Shown in pieces: positions 29,949 to 39,649 of a stretch of DNA of 64,000 nt (position 1 is the stretch's first letter; each line of letters begins with the position of its first letter). The translations under genes were made by a program, and so were the position numbers. The notes below the pieces were generated by a model. The model ran no database searches. It was not told the origin of the DNA and saw only the letters and a program-made list of their open reading frames with translations. The DNA comes from Alcanivorax sp. (lineage in GTDB: Bacteria; Pseudomonadota; Gammaproteobacteria; Pseudomonadales; Alcanivoracaceae). The stretch lies in assembly GCA_022449455.1 (NCBI GenBank), contig JAKUPL010000013.1:51003-115002 (forward strand), given 5' to 3'.

Positions 29949-31568
29949 CTACAGGGCTCGCAATTCCTTCTTCAGAATCTTGCCCACCGGATTGCGGGGA
30001 ATGGCGTTGATCAGTTTCATCTTTTCCGGCAGCTTGTAGACACTCATGCCCTGCTCCCTCAAGTAGTCGTTGATTTCCTCCAGGGTCGGTGGGTTATCCT
30101 CGTCAACAGGCACCACGCAGATACAGATCCGCTCGCCCATGATCTCGTCCGGTTGGGGTATGACCGCGACGTCCCGTACCTTGCCGAAGCCCAGCACCGC
30201 GTTCTCCACCTCCACACTGGAGATATTGTAACCACCCCGAATCACGATGTCCTTCTTGCGGTCATAGAACCCTAGGTGCCTGTCATCCCGCACGATGAAA
30301 AGGTCGCCGGTGCGGAAAAAGCCGTCATAAGTGAACGAAGCCGCGGTAATATCCGGGCGCTGAAAGTAGCCCGCGAACACACCCGGGCTGCGATAGCAAA
30401 GCTCGCCGATGCCACCTGGTTCGGTTATCTCCTCATCCTCATCGCCGAGAATTTTCAGCTCGACCCCGCTGACGCCGGAAGGCCATTGGACTCCTGCCTT
30501 GCCCCACCAGGGCAGGTGATCCACCCGCATCTCCAGGTCCGGCACATCGGCCGGGCCGGCTACCAGACTGGTGCCCTCGTTCTGGCCCCAGATGTTGACG
30601 ATCTCGATGCCCCAGCGGCGCTTGAACTCCTGCATCGACCAGGCCGAGGGGGGCGCCGAACCGGTGGTGATGGTTCGCACGCTGGAGAGATCCAGCTGGT
30701 CCACGTTGGGCAGCTTGACAATCATGTTCAGCATTGCCGGCACCAAGATGGTGTACTGGATACTCTCCTCGGTCAGCTGGCGCAACAGGATTTCCGGCGT
30801 AATCGGATGATGCAGCACCAGGGTGCCCCTCGCCGCCAGCCAGGGGAGGTAGTTCACCCCTACCGCCGTCATGTTCACCAGCGGTGCCACACACAGGATA
30901 CGGTCACCCTCGCGCAGGCCACAGGTGGTGAACACCAGGTTGGTCATGTACTCCCAGTTGTTGTGGCTCATGGGGCAGCCCTTGGGGTTTGACTCAGTGC
31001 CCGAAGTCCAGCACAGGGTGAAGATGTCATTGGCATCCACCGGCACCTCCGGGACCCGGCCCGGATCTCCATGGGCGATATCGGTCAGCGCCGCCAGGCC
31101 AATGTAGTGCTCGAAGCCCAGCTCCTGCCCCAGGGCCCGGTAATCAAAGCCGTGGAAGCTTTCCACCGAGGCGTAGAATCTGGCGCCGGTGATCTCTTTC
31201 ACATAGCCCACATCCTTGCTTCGCCATTGCAGGGGCAACGCGGAAAGCAGACCGCCGGCCTTGGCCGCCGCCAGATAGAGCATGGCCAGCTCCCAGATGT
31301 TCGGCAACTGCGCCACCAGTAGGTCGTCCTTGCCGAAGCCCCGGCGTGCCAGCTCGGCGGCGGTGGCGTCCACGGCCCGACCAAACTCGGCCCAGCTGAG
31401 CCGCTGGGGCGGTGTGCCGACCAGCTCGTCACGATTGGGTGGATCCACCACCGCTTCCCGGTCCGGGTAGGCGGCACGATTGGCGGCAAAGCGATCCAGC
31501 AGGGTTCTGTCACCCCAGTAGCCTTTATCGGAGTATTCCTCGATCAGTTCAGGTTCGTGTAAGATCAT
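29949..31568 (-). CDS. Acyl-CoA synthetase with variant phosphate loop
   Basis: ANL-family ligase of 539 residues. The phosphate loop reads CWTSGTESNPKGCPMSHNN instead of the common TSGTTGxPKG. Other motifs are intact: NIWGQNEGTS (A5), FFRTGDLFIVRDDRHLGFYDRKKDIVIRGGYNIS (A7/A8) and the lysine in IPRNPVGKILKKELR. The variant loop marks a subfamily of aromatic or alicyclic acid ligases as far as I recall (uncertain). GGAGG stands upstream of the ATG. It lies 125 nt downstream of the BtrH-like gene. Confidence 0.9.
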   Translation of the reverse strand: MILHEPELIEEYSDKGYWGDRTLLDRFAANRAAYPDREAVVDPPNRDELVGTPPQRLSWAEFGRAVDATAAELARRGFGKDDLLVAQLPNIWELAMLYLAAAKAGGLLSALPLQWRSKDVGYVKEITGARFYASVESFHGFDYRALGQELGFEHYIGLAALTDIAHGDPGRVPEVPVDANDIFTLCWTSGTESNPKGCPMSHNNWEYMTNLVFTTCGLREGDRILCVAPLVNMTAVGVNYLPWLAARGTLVLHHPITPEILLRQLTEESIQYTILVPAMLNMIVKLPNVDQLDLSSVRTITTGSAPPSAWSMQEFKRRWGIEIVNIWGQNEGTSLVAGPADVPDLEMRVDHLPWWGKAGVQWPSGVSGVELKILGDEDEEITEPGGIGELCYRSPGVFAGYFQRPDITAASFTYDGFFRTGDLFIVRDDRHLGFYDRKKDIVIRGGYNISSVEVENAVLGFGKVRDVAVIPQPDEIMGERICICVVPVDEDNPPTLEEINDYLREQGMSVYKLPEKMKLINAIPRNPVGKILKKELRAL

Positions 31569-31693
31569 TTACCCTATTCCTCCAAGCTTATTGGCCCCAA
31601 CCGAGTCCGCGCTCGCTGCGCCTTACCGCCTTGTGGTTCATGGCTGGCATCCGCGAGCGGCGGGTCGGGTCTCGCCGGCGCTCACCGCCGACT

Positions 31694-32737
31694 CTACGGG
31701 CTTGCCGCCTCCTCCAGCGCCTGCACCGCGCGTTGCTCGGATGACGGGAGTTGTTCGGCATGGACGACGAGCGCCCGCCAGTCAAGCTGATCGGCGGCGG
31801 CATATGTAGCAAGACGGCTCCAGGCGTTGGCGCAGTCGAGCAGGACGTCGGCGGCACGGGCAAAGGATCGATCGCCAGTGAGGCGGGCAACCTCGGCGCA
31901 GAATTCCGCTTCGAGGCGGCGGAACAAGCCACCGCCTGTGCCGGCTTTCTCGACGAAGACCGGTAAGACCCTTAGCGATGCGTTAAGCTGGTCATCAGTC
32001 AGGCTATCTCCCCAGGTGGCCAGATCGTCGACGAAGATATTGACGCCCTTCAGGCCGGAGGCGACCACACCATCGGCGGGCAGGTCCGCCGGATCGAACA
32101 GCGTCGCATCCGTGCCGCGCATATTGCGCGCCGCGCTTGCCGCTGCATCGCGCGCCACCGGCAGTAGCTCAGGCAGCCGATCAGGAAAGCGTATCGGGTA
32201 AGTCGCGTGGCGATTGGGATCGGGAAAGCCATGGGAGGCACGAGCTCGCGCCAGAGCTTTTAGGGGGACTTCCTGCACCTCCTCGCGATCGTTGTCCACC
32301 ACCCGGGCGACGCCGCGCCTCTCGTCGTAGCCGATGACGACGATGTCATGACGGGTGTTGGATAAACGTACCCTGAGATACGGCAGCTCGGCGATGTCAG
32401 CCCAGATCATCACGGGACGGCCGGCGTCGATTTCGTCGGCGACCCAGCGCCAACCCTCGTCCGGATCGTCGGTTTGGCGACGCTCGGTTTCAATGCCGAG
32501 GCGGTGGCAGAAGTCGAGCTCCATGTCACCGTTGCGCCCTACCAGGTAGATGGGAGGCGTGAGTTCGGATACTCTCATATACATAAAGGACAGTCCGCCG
32601 CCGAGGCCGAACACGAGCCCCTCGCCCGGCGGCCCGTCCCAGCCAAGCCCGGCCCATTCCAACAGGTCGCGCAGTGCGCCCGAGCCGCAGTGCCCACCCA
32701 TCCGGTGGGGATAGTTGGAGATTTGCACGCTTTTCAT
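31694..32737 (-). CDS. BtrH-like protein (BtrH_N / DUF4872), paralog 1
   Basis: A 347-residue protein of the family named after BtrH, the enzyme that moves an acyl group from a carrier protein onto an aminoglycoside in butirosin synthesis. The N-terminal domain holds a papain-like set: C17 in MGGHCGSGALRDLL, H130 in NTRHDIVVIGYD, and D148/D150 in VVDNDRE. The C-terminal DUF4872-like helical half ends after ALEEAASP. I chose ATG at 32737, with GGAG 8 nt upstream. It is flanked by acyl-CoA ligases, which suggests an acyl-transfer or amide-forming role in lipid metabolism, not antibiotic synthesis (inference). Paralog 2 is at 50,500. Confidence 0.82.
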   Translation of the reverse strand: MKSVQISNYPHRMGGHCGSGALRDLLEWAGLGWDGPPGEGLVFGLGGGLSFMYMRVSELTPPIYLVGRNGDMELDFCHRLGIETERRQTDDPDEGWRWVADEIDAGRPVMIWADIAELPYLRVRLSNTRHDIVVIGYDERRGVARVVDNDREEVQEVPLKALARARASHGFPDPNRHATYPIRFPDRLPELLPVARDAAASAARNMRGTDATLFDPADLPADGVVASGLKGVNIFVDDLATWGDSLTDDQLNASLRVLPVFVEKAGTGGGLFRRLEAEFCAEVARLTGDRSFARAADVLLDCANAWSRLATYAAADQLDWRALVVHAEQLPSSEQRAVQALEEAASP

Positions 32738-32830
32738 TCCACTACTCCAGCTGTGTTCAAAGACCTGAGCCAACGCCGGTTGGCGTACCGCGAGCTCACT
32801 CCGCCGACGAGGCGCGGATCGAGGCCTTTT

Positions 32831-34471
32831 TTAACCGCCAACCTCTGGGAACGAATAGTCCTTGAACTGCTCGCGCAATTTGGCCTTCTGCAGCTTGCCG
32901 GTCGCCCCGTGCGGCAGTTCGTCGACGAATACCACGTCATCCGGCAGCCACCATTTCGCGACCCGCTGGCTCAGATAGTCGATCACGCCCTGCTTGTCGA
33001 GCTGGCTGTCCGGCTCGCGCACCACCACCAGAAGCGGCCGCTCGTCCCATTTCGGATGATGCACCGCGATGACCGCTGCCTCGGCGATCTCGGGATGCCC
33101 CACCGCTTCGTTCTCAAGATCGATGGAACTGATCCACTCGCCACCGGACTTGATCACGTCCTTGGTGCGGTCGACGATCTCCATGTAGCCTTCGGGGTCG
33201 ATCTTGGAAACATCGCCGGTGCGAAACCAGCCCTCGCTGTCGAAGGCCTTGGCGCTGGCTTCAGGGTTTTCGTAGTAGCCGCTGATGATCGCCGGGCCGC
33301 GCACCAGCAGCTCACCGAAGGACTTGCCGTCCCGCGGCAGCGCTTGACCGTCGTCGTTGACGATCTTCATCTCCACCCCGAACACCGCACGCCCCTGCTT
33401 GGCCTTGATGTCGAACTGCCGATCAAGCGGCAGATCGGCGTCCTTGGGACGGATCATCGAAACCGTGCCGATCGGACTCATCTCGGTCATGCCCCAGCCC
33501 TGCTGGCCTTCGACGCCGTACTTCTCCTGGAATTCGCGCATCATCGCCCGTGGCGCGGCCGAGCCGCCGATAAGAACACGCTTGAGAGAGGTGAACTTCT
33601 GCTCGGTCTTACGCATATGACCAAGAAGCCCGAGCCACACGGTGGGCACGCCCCAGGCCTCGGTGACGCCCTCGTTATTAATCAGCTCGGCCAGGCTCTC
33701 GCCATCGAGCTTCGGCCCCGGGAAGACGATCTTCGCGCCCACCATTGGCGCGAAGTAGGGGACGCCCCAGGCGTTAACGTGGAACATCGGCACCACCGGC
33801 AGCACGGCACTCTCCTCGCCCAGATTCATTCCGGGGATGGTCAACACCGAGAAGGCGTGCAGCAGCGTCGAGCGGTGCGAGTACAGCACCCCCTTGGGAT
33901 TGCCGGTGGTGCCGGAGGTATAGCAGAGCGACGAAGCGGTATGCTCGTCGAACTCCGGCCAGGCCATTTCATCGGACTGCTCGCCGACCAATTCCTCGTA
34001 GCACATCACGTTGGGCAGCGAGGTTTCGGGCATATGAGCGCGGTCGGTCATGACGACGTAGCCCTTCACGCCTTCAAACAGACCTTGCAACTTCTCCAGC
34101 AATGGAACGAAGGTCAGATCAAGGAAAATGTACTGATCCTTGGCGTGATTGACGATGTAGCCGAACTGCTCGACCGGCAGACGCGGATTGATTGTGTGAC
34201 AGATCGCTCCAATGCCGGAGACCGCGTAATACAGCTCCAAGTGCCGATAGGTGTTCCAGGCCACCGTCGCGATGCGATCCCCGGCCTGGACGCCCAGCGA
34301 CTTGAGCGCGTTGGCCAACTGGCGGCTACGCTTGGCCGCATCTTCGTAGTTGTAACGGTGCAGGCCGCCTTCCGGAGTCCGGGACACGATCTCCTGCTCT
34401 GGATAGCTGGCGGCCGCGTACTCGATGATCTGGGAAATCATCAAAGGCCGGTCCATCATTAATCCACGCAT
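32831..34471 (-). CDS. alkK: Medium-chain acyl-CoA synthetase, AlkK-like
   Basis: A 546-residue fatty-acid:CoA ligase close to Pseudomonas AlkK. Shared blocks include the start [90 protein letters not shown] and [16 protein letters not shown]. It would activate the fatty acid formed by terminal oxidation of alkanes. GAGGAG precedes the chosen ATG; longer readings lack a ribosome site. It heads a minus-strand cluster with the BtrH-like gene and two more ligases. Confidence 0.88.
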   Translation of the reverse strand: MRGLMMDRPLMISQIIEYAAASYPEQEIVSRTPEGGLHRYNYEDAAKRSRQLANALKSLGVQAGDRIATVAWNTYRHLELYYAVSGIGAICHTINPRLPVEQFGYIVNHAKDQYIFLDLTFVPLLEKLQGLFEGVKGYVVMTDRAHMPETSLPNVMCYEELVGEQSDEMAWPEFDEHTASSLCYTSGTTGNPKGVLYSHRSTLLHAFSVLTIPGMNLGEESAVLPVVPMFHVNAWGVPYFAPMVGAKIVFPGPKLDGESLAELINNEGVTEAWGVPTVWLGLLGHMRKTEQKFTSLKRVLIGGSAAPRAMMREFQEKYGVEGQQGWGMTEMSPIGTVSMIRPKDADLPLDRQFDIKAKQGRAVFGVEMKIVNDDGQALPRDGKSFGELLVRGPAIISGYYENPEASAKAFDSEGWFRTGDVSKIDPEGYMEIVDRTKDVIKSGGEWISSIDLENEAVGHPEIAEAAVIAVHHPKWDERPLLVVVREPDSQLDKQGVIDYLSQRVAKWWLPDDVVFVDELPHGATGKLQKAKLREQFKDYSFPEVGG

Positions 34472-34600
34472 CTGTCTCTCCTCAATCAGTCGATTTTCTC
34501 TGGCGGTTTCTGTCGGATGGCGTATTCGGAACCGCAACAGTCGACAGAACAAAATAGTATTTTTGAGCGCACTGGAGGCCCCGCGATGTTGCTTCCTAAC

Positions 34601-34610
34601 CAAGCGCTTG
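34601..34610. promoter_or_regulatory. Palindrome upstream of alkK, possible operator
   Basis: CAAGCGCTTG is a perfect 10-bp palindrome, 130 nt upstream of the alkK start. Its surroundings (AACC before, CTCA after) do not match the TTGKT-N6-AMCAA sites, so if functional it belongs to another regulator. Short palindromes of this kind occur by chance; weak evidence. Confidence 0.25.
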
Positions 34611-34754
34611 CTCAAGACCCTATCCTTCTTTAACTTCGATAGGCAAGAACAAGAGCCGCCCCAGAGCGGTCAAGGACCACTCTCCGCGCGATGTCCCGAG
34701 CCCGTGTGCTGCTCGCGAAACCGGAGCATCACGCCGCCAGTGGCCGGGCAGCTC

Positions 34755-34874
34755 CAAGGTGCCGAAAGTGGCCCAGATCCACGAGGACTTCCCCCGCACC
34801 GGGACCGGCAAGGCCAGAAGCGCATCATACGCACCGAACTGCGCGACTTTTTCGCTGGAGCGGAAGGCAGCTGA
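34755..34874 (+). pseudogene. Acyl-CoA synthetase C-terminal remnant, frameshifted
   Basis: On the plus strand the reading KVPKVAQIHEDFPRTGTGKA continues, after a 1-nt deletion near 34,814, as QKRIIRTELRDFFAGAEGS and a stop at 34874. PRTGTGK-x-QKR-x-x-R is the catalytic-lysine motif at the end of ANL ligases. The upstream part of the gene is not recognisable. The remaining bases from 34,472 to 35,020 are promoter regions with no other gene. Confidence 0.72.
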
Positions 34875-34959
34875 CGACGACAACACCGTAAAACCTTAAA
34901 TTTTCATTGACTGATAAGAAATTTTTCGTATTGCCTCAAAAACAAGTCCAGCGCATTGT

Positions 34960-34975
34960 TTGTTCGACCAAACAA
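34960..34975. promoter_or_regulatory. Palindromic operator TTGTT-N6-AACAA ahead of the FadL gene
   Basis: TTGTT-CGACCA-AACAA, perfect 5-bp arms with a 6-nt spacer. It lies 46 nt before the fadL-like start and matches the sites at 15393, 39611 and 52440 in spacing and form. It probably controls the outer-membrane pair. Confidence 0.6.
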
Positions 34976-35020
34976 AGCATGCCAAATGCCACCCCCGAAT
35001 AACAAAAAGGATGATTCCCT

Positions 35021-36418
35021 ATGACGATAATCAGGTCTCACCATCAGTCCCGCAGATATCTTTTCCTCCCCAACGCGGGTCTTCGGGTCCGTCGTGCCTT
35101 GGCCGTTCTGATAGTCGTGCTGCTCCCATGCGAGGTAATGGCCGGAGCGGGCGATGCAGCAAGCACCTACGGCCTGGGCCCCATTCACGCCGGCTCGGCC
35201 CAGGCATTCAGCGCTTTCCACAGCGGTGCTTGGGCCACCTACTACAACCCGGCGGCACTTGCGCGCTCGCCGGAAGGTGAACTCACAGTGGTCTTTCAGC
35301 ACGGTGACCAGGAGTTGCGTGCCGAATCACTCGGCGGAGCCGCACCATTCGATCGCGAAAACGATGTGCTCACGGACCAGAGTTCGGAGTTGCTGCTTCT
35401 TGGTATCAAGACCCGTGTCGCCGGCGCGGCGGACTTGGACACACCGATTTATCTTGGTATTAACGTCGGCGTGGATGAGTATGCCTCCAACGCACTGCCT
35501 TTCGCGGCCAATACCAGCCAGGAAGGCCAGTTCCTGCGTTTTGAGTCGCAACCCCTGTATCTCGCTTTTGGCGGTGCGGTTGGCAACGTCCTGCGCGGCG
35601 TTGATATCGGTGCCTCGGCAAGACTCACGCTGGCGGCCCAGGCCCGCCTTGAAGCGGTCTCCGATCTGTCCGGCAATACCGACTCCGAAGAGCTCTCCCT
35701 GGAAGCCGAACCGACATTGACGCCCTCGCTGGGCATTAACGTCAATTTGAGCGACACGCTGTGCGGTTCGAGCGCCTGCCTGCCTTTCGCGCTTAAACCG
35801 GAGCTGGCGTTGTTCTATCGAGGGGAATCGGAGTACGACGTCAGCGTGGACGCCAACGTGGTGATTCCTGGCGTCATACCCGAGCCGGGCCTTGATCTTG
35901 CACTGGCGACTCTCGACACGTTCCAGCCCCAGGTGTACGGAATCGGATTGCTGGTGCCTTTAGGTAAATTCGAGCTGGTTGCGGCTGTAGAGCGCCAGTA
36001 TTGGTCCGATCTGGAGAGTGAATTCGCCGGTGACACGGTCAGGGACCAGGCTGGACTGCGCTTTAATGACACCACCGTTCCCCGCATCGGCGTCCGCTAC
36101 ACATGGTCGGACGCTCTTAAACTTTATGGGGGTGTGGCCGTCGAGGATTCCCCACTTCAATCGACCCGGTCCCAGGATGTCAACTTTCTCGACAGCGACC
36201 GTATCGTGGTCGGTGTTGGCGCCGATTACCGCCTGAAACGCGCGCCTATAATCAATATGCCCCTTGTGATGTCCCTGGCTTATCAATACCAGCAGCTTGA
36301 TGAAAGAGAGTTCAACCTCACATCCATCAACTCGCCAACCAATCCCAACCCCTACGAGACCGTTCGCGTGGATGGCGACATACACGTCATCTCGGGTTCC
36401 CTGTCACTCAAATTCTAG
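35021..36418 (+). CDS. FadL/OmpP1-family outer-membrane transport protein
   Basis: A 465-residue outer-membrane beta-barrel for uptake of hydrophobic molecules. It has a long basic N-region, a hydrophobic core (RALAVLIVVLLPCEVMAG) and probable signal-peptidase cleavage near residue 41. The mature start GAGDAASTYGLGPIHAGSAQAFSAFHSGAWATYYNPAALA is typical of FadL (the N-terminal hatch and the NPA box). The C terminus ends in SLSLKF, with the terminal aromatic residue needed for barrel assembly. A shorter start inside the N-region is possible. It is paired with a large lipoprotein 35 nt downstream, and likely imports the island's substrate. Confidence 0.9.
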   Translation: MTIIRSHHQSRRYLFLPNAGLRVRRALAVLIVVLLPCEVMAGAGDAASTYGLGPIHAGSAQAFSAFHSGAWATYYNPAALARSPEGELTVVFQHGDQELRAESLGGAAPFDRENDVLTDQSSELLLLGIKTRVAGAADLDTPIYLGINVGVDEYASNALPFAANTSQEGQFLRFESQPLYLAFGGAVGNVLRGVDIGASARLTLAAQARLEAVSDLSGNTDSEELSLEAEPTLTPSLGINVNLSDTLCGSSACLPFALKPELALFYRGESEYDVSVDANVVIPGVIPEPGLDLALATLDTFQPQVYGIGLLVPLGKFELVAAVERQYWSDLESEFAGDTVRDQAGLRFNDTTVPRIGVRYTWSDALKLYGGVAVEDSPLQSTRSQDVNFLDSDRIVVGVGADYRLKRAPIINMPLVMSLAYQYQQLDEREFNLTSINSPTNPNPYETVRVDGDIHVISGSLSLKF

Positions 36419-36453
36419 ACCGCGATGGCGGAGCTGAATTCAGGAGAGTAGAG

Positions 36454-39400
36454 ATGAATAAACAAATAAACATTCGGCCGCGGTACGTTTCGTTTGCCCT
36501 TTGGGTGTTCGGGCTGATGTTGATCAGTGCGTGCGGCGATGACGAAGGCAAAGTCGTCAATCCATGGCGCGCTTCGGACACACTGGTGTTCGCTTACCCC
36601 TACCCTGGCCAGCAGGAGGTGCCGACGAGCGGCAATGTCGTGCTGCGTTTCTCAACCACACTGAGTGACGAGGTGAGCGGCGATGTCGAGGACCGTCTGC
36701 GGCTCGCCGACGACGCCGGAAACGCCGTGCCCTTTACCCCCGAAGTGATCGATGGCGGCCGGGGGCTGGTACTGAAACCACGGACTTCACTGTCGCCCAA
36801 TACGCATTATCGGCTGAGTGTCAGCGAGGCGGGCCTGGGGCGTATCGACGATACCGTATTCAAAAATTTTCAATTTCACACGATGGGCGCCCATGCGGGG
36901 TTCGCCGACGCCGTCGGCAGTGACGGCTTTAAGATACTTGGCATCACACCTCTGGATCCCGATCCACTGCTGGCCGGCATCGAGGATGCCAGAATAAATG
37001 ATATGAGCACGCTACGCATGGTCTTCAACCGGCCGCTCGACCCGGCCACCACCGTTTATGGCAAGCAGATCACGCTTGTCGACGACCAGGGCCAGCTGAT
37101 CGACGCCTCCGTGCTACTGCAGGGGCGCTATTTGATACTGGATCCGCGCCAGGACCTGGACTCGGTGGAATACACGTTAGCATTATCGGGGCTCCGCAGT
37201 CGTGATGGTTCTCTACTTCCGGAAGTCGAACGCCAGTTCACACCCATGGGCACACAGCCGCGCGAAACCACGGTCATCAAGGTCGGTTCCCTAGGCGAGC
37301 AACAGCCGGACCTGCAATCCCAGCTGACGGGAAGACCGGTCAATCAGGTGCCATTGGACAGCTTTATCATCGGTGACAGCGCCGTTACCGAACTGACGGG
37401 CTCGCTGGCCGCGGACCTGGGCTTTGTCCCAGACTTTGCCGATGCCGTCCCCCTCCGGGTGCCGGCCGGCACGGTACTGCGAGGCGCGCCGGTCGATGTC
37501 AACATTCTGGGGGAAATCCCCGCCGGTATCGATACCGGCGACCTGCAAATTACCCTTCTCAGTGACGCCAACGGCTATCTGATTCCCAATCCCTTCAGTA
37601 CCGAGGCGACGGCGCCTCGCTATGCACTGCTGAGAATGGATGCGGCCATGACCGCGGAGGGAACCATCGCCAATGCCGCCCTCAGTCAGAATCTGCTCAA
37701 TATCCAGGTCGTCGGTCTCGCCATTGTCGAGGATGGCAAGCTGGTGCTGGATGCGATCTCCGTGGTCGACCCCGACATTCTCGGCCTTGAAAAGGCTGGT
37801 GCCCAATTATCTTTCCGCATGGAGTCCTTCGCCGGGCAGCGAAACCCGCCAATGCCTGAGCCGGATCTACGCCCTCTGGAATTACAATCCTGGTCGCCGG
37901 GTGAGGACTTCCAGGCCAACACACGCCCGGGGGATCCGGTCATTCTGAACTTTAACAAGGCGATTGATCCCGCGTCGGCGTTTCTTGATGGCGCTATCAA
38001 CGTCCAGGTTAACGGCACTTCGCTACCACCTGAAAACGTCTCGATGCGTGTCGACGGCGCCACCGTCATCCTCGAAGGCACCGGAATCGTGGAGCACAAC
38101 CAGGACGTCGAAATCATACTGACCAGCCAGCTACGGGACACGGCGGGCAACCCTCTGAGCAAGGATTACACCCTTGATATGCGCCTTGACGATCTGTTTT
38201 TGCCGAATGACAACCGCGACAGCCTTCGTGCGCCCTTGGTAGCCGCTGTTTTCCCCGGATACCCCTGTGCTCTGACCGACGCCCGGCTAATCGGTGAAAG
38301 ATCACAATGGCGTAACGGACGCTGCCAGGGCGGCCAGGGAAGCGACCCCCTGTTCCCCGTGGTCGGGCTTTTTCGAGAGTACCCTATACGGGTCATCTTC
38401 AACCGCCGTATAGATCCGGCAACAGTCAACGGCGACACTTTTTTCGTCGAGCGTCGCGATGCCGGTGGGGATTGGCAACCGGTGCCGGGCCACCTCGACG
38501 TGCTGGCGCAACGGGTTGAGTTTTTCCCTGACAGCCCTTGGCGAGACGGTCAGCTATATCGCTATACGTTGCGCTCGGAGCCCACCAGTCCCGACTGCGG
38601 AAACAACGCCATCTGCACACTGGACGGTGCTGCCTTGCAAACACGCCAACTGTCACAGAGCAGCGACACGGCTCCAGCGCCGCGCGAGGGAGGTCCCGAT
38701 ATGGTAAACCACTTTGTCGTGACCGGTGACGATCAGCGTTATACCCTCGTATCCCTGCGTTCCCTACCGACGGTCGACGTAAATGCCAATCTACAGGTCG
38801 ACAATTCAGAACAAGGTGCCACCGACGACAATGGTGTCATCAAGGCGCCCGCCAACCACCTGCGGTTGGAGCTGCGGGACACCGGGGGCGTGATTACCAA
38901 CGCCAACCTGGGCTGCTCAATTGGCGAGGACTGTCCGGAGAAACGCTTCGCGTTCGTCAGTACCGGCGCGTTGCAGGCCGGCCCCCGGGAATACGACTCC
39001 GCCGTCTCCATCAACCGTAGACTGATTGACGATAACCCGGACACGGATGATCGGACCACGGGCGCTGTTCGTGTTTCCGTCTTTCCAACTACGCTGACCA
39101 CCACGGAGGTCTTTCTCGAAGCCAGAGCGTTAGGCCTCATCACCATTGGTCTCGAGACAGGTCCCTTGGTTCTGCGTTTACTACCCGAGGGCGATTCACC
39201 GTTTATTGAAGGCTACATCACCGAGACAGAGGACGGTCCCTGGTTCAGCACCACCTTCGACCTGTTGATAGACGCGCCTGAACTGGAACCCAGGCTGATT
39301 ATTGAACTTGGGCACGATATTCGCAGCAAACGGGTTAACAACGTCACTCTCGAAGGACCGCTTCGGTTCGTCGACGATGGCAGACTGATACTCAAGGTCT

Positions 39401-39531
39401 CCAATCCCGACCCGCTGACCATTCCCGCCAACATCGACCTGATCGGCATCGGTCTGGCGTCGGTTGAACTTGAAGCACCTCCCTTGGGAGTGGACCTGAC
39501 CTTCACGTTCCTTCCGGTGAAGGATTTTTAA
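36454..39531 (+). CDS. Large lipoprotein with SbsA-type Ig-like domains
   Basis: A 1,025-residue exported lipoprotein. The signal ends in the lipobox LISAC with Cys27; the following GDD does not place an Asp at +2, so outer-membrane sorting is expected. Repeated beta-rich units resemble bacterial Ig-like (Big_5/SbsA) folds, e.g. VFAYPYPGQQEVPTSGNVVLRF, LQSWSPGEDFQANTRPGDPVILNF and RVIFNRRIDPATVNGDTF, with the recurring motif 'xNRxxDPAT'. Two Cys pairs (YPCAL, CGNNAICTL) are visible. It has no catalytic motif that I recognise. Co-transcription with the FadL-like channel suggests a surface partner in capture or delivery of hydrocarbons (inference). Confidence 0.8.
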   Translation: MNKQINIRPRYVSFALWVFGLMLISACGDDEGKVVNPWRASDTLVFAYPYPGQQEVPTSGNVVLRFSTTLSDEVSGDVEDRLRLADDAGNAVPFTPEVIDGGRGLVLKPRTSLSPNTHYRLSVSEAGLGRIDDTVFKNFQFHTMGAHAGFADAVGSDGFKILGITPLDPDPLLAGIEDARINDMSTLRMVFNRPLDPATTVYGKQITLVDDQGQLIDASVLLQGRYLILDPRQDLDSVEYTLALSGLRSRDGSLLPEVERQFTPMGTQPRETTVIKVGSLGEQQPDLQSQLTGRPVNQVPLDSFIIGDSAVTELTGSLAADLGFVPDFADAVPLRVPAGTVLRGAPVDVNILGEIPAGIDTGDLQITLLSDANGYLIPNPFSTEATAPRYALLRMDAAMTAEGTIANAALSQNLLNIQVVGLAIVEDGKLVLDAISVVDPDILGLEKAGAQLSFRMESFAGQRNPPMPEPDLRPLELQSWSPGEDFQANTRPGDPVILNFNKAIDPASAFLDGAINVQVNGTSLPPENVSMRVDGATVILEGTGIVEHNQDVEIILTSQLRDTAGNPLSKDYTLDMRLDDLFLPNDNRDSLRAPLVAAVFPGYPCALTDARLIGERSQWRNGRCQGGQGSDPLFPVVGLFREYPIRVIFNRRIDPATVNGDTFFVERRDAGGDWQPVPGHLDVLAQRVEFFPDSPWRDGQLYRYTLRSEPTSPDCGNNAICTLDGAALQTRQLSQSSDTAPAPREGGPDMVNHFVVTGDDQRYTLVSLRSLPTVDVNANLQVDNSEQGATDDNGVIKAPANHLRLELRDTGGVITNANLGCSIGEDCPEKRFAFVSTGALQAGPREYDSAVSINRRLIDDNPDTDDRTTGAVRVSVFPTTLTTTEVFLEARALGLITIGLETGPLVLRLLPEGDSPFIEGYITETEDGPWFSTTFDLLIDAPELEPRLIIELGHDIRSKRVNNVTLEGPLRFVDDGRLILKVSNPDPLTIPANIDLIGIGLASVELEAPPLGVDLTFTFLPVKDF

Positions 39532-39582
39532 CGTGTTATACCCCGGCCGTTACAAACTGATCTGAAAGGGGCTGGAGAAGCA

Positions 39583-39626
39583 TTGCCGTTGATATATTCA
39601 ATCTGTAATATTGGTTGGACGACCAA
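39583..39626 (+). promoter_or_regulatory. Promoter and palindromic operator of the almA operon
   Basis: TTGCCG (39583-39588) and TAATAT (39606-39611) are 17 nt apart and form a plausible sigma-70 promoter. TTGGT-TGGACG-ACCAA (39611-39626) abuts the -10 box on its downstream side, where a repressor would block initiation. It has perfect 5-bp arms and the same 6-nt spacer as the other sites. Confidence 0.65.
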
Positions 39627-39649
39627 ATGTATTGCCGGAAGAGTTGACT

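Noticed and set aside
34601..34610. CAAGCGCTTG as a fifth member of the TTGKT-N6-AMCAA family
   Set aside because: The arms and centre do not match and there is no 6-nt spacer. It is listed separately as a weak palindrome.
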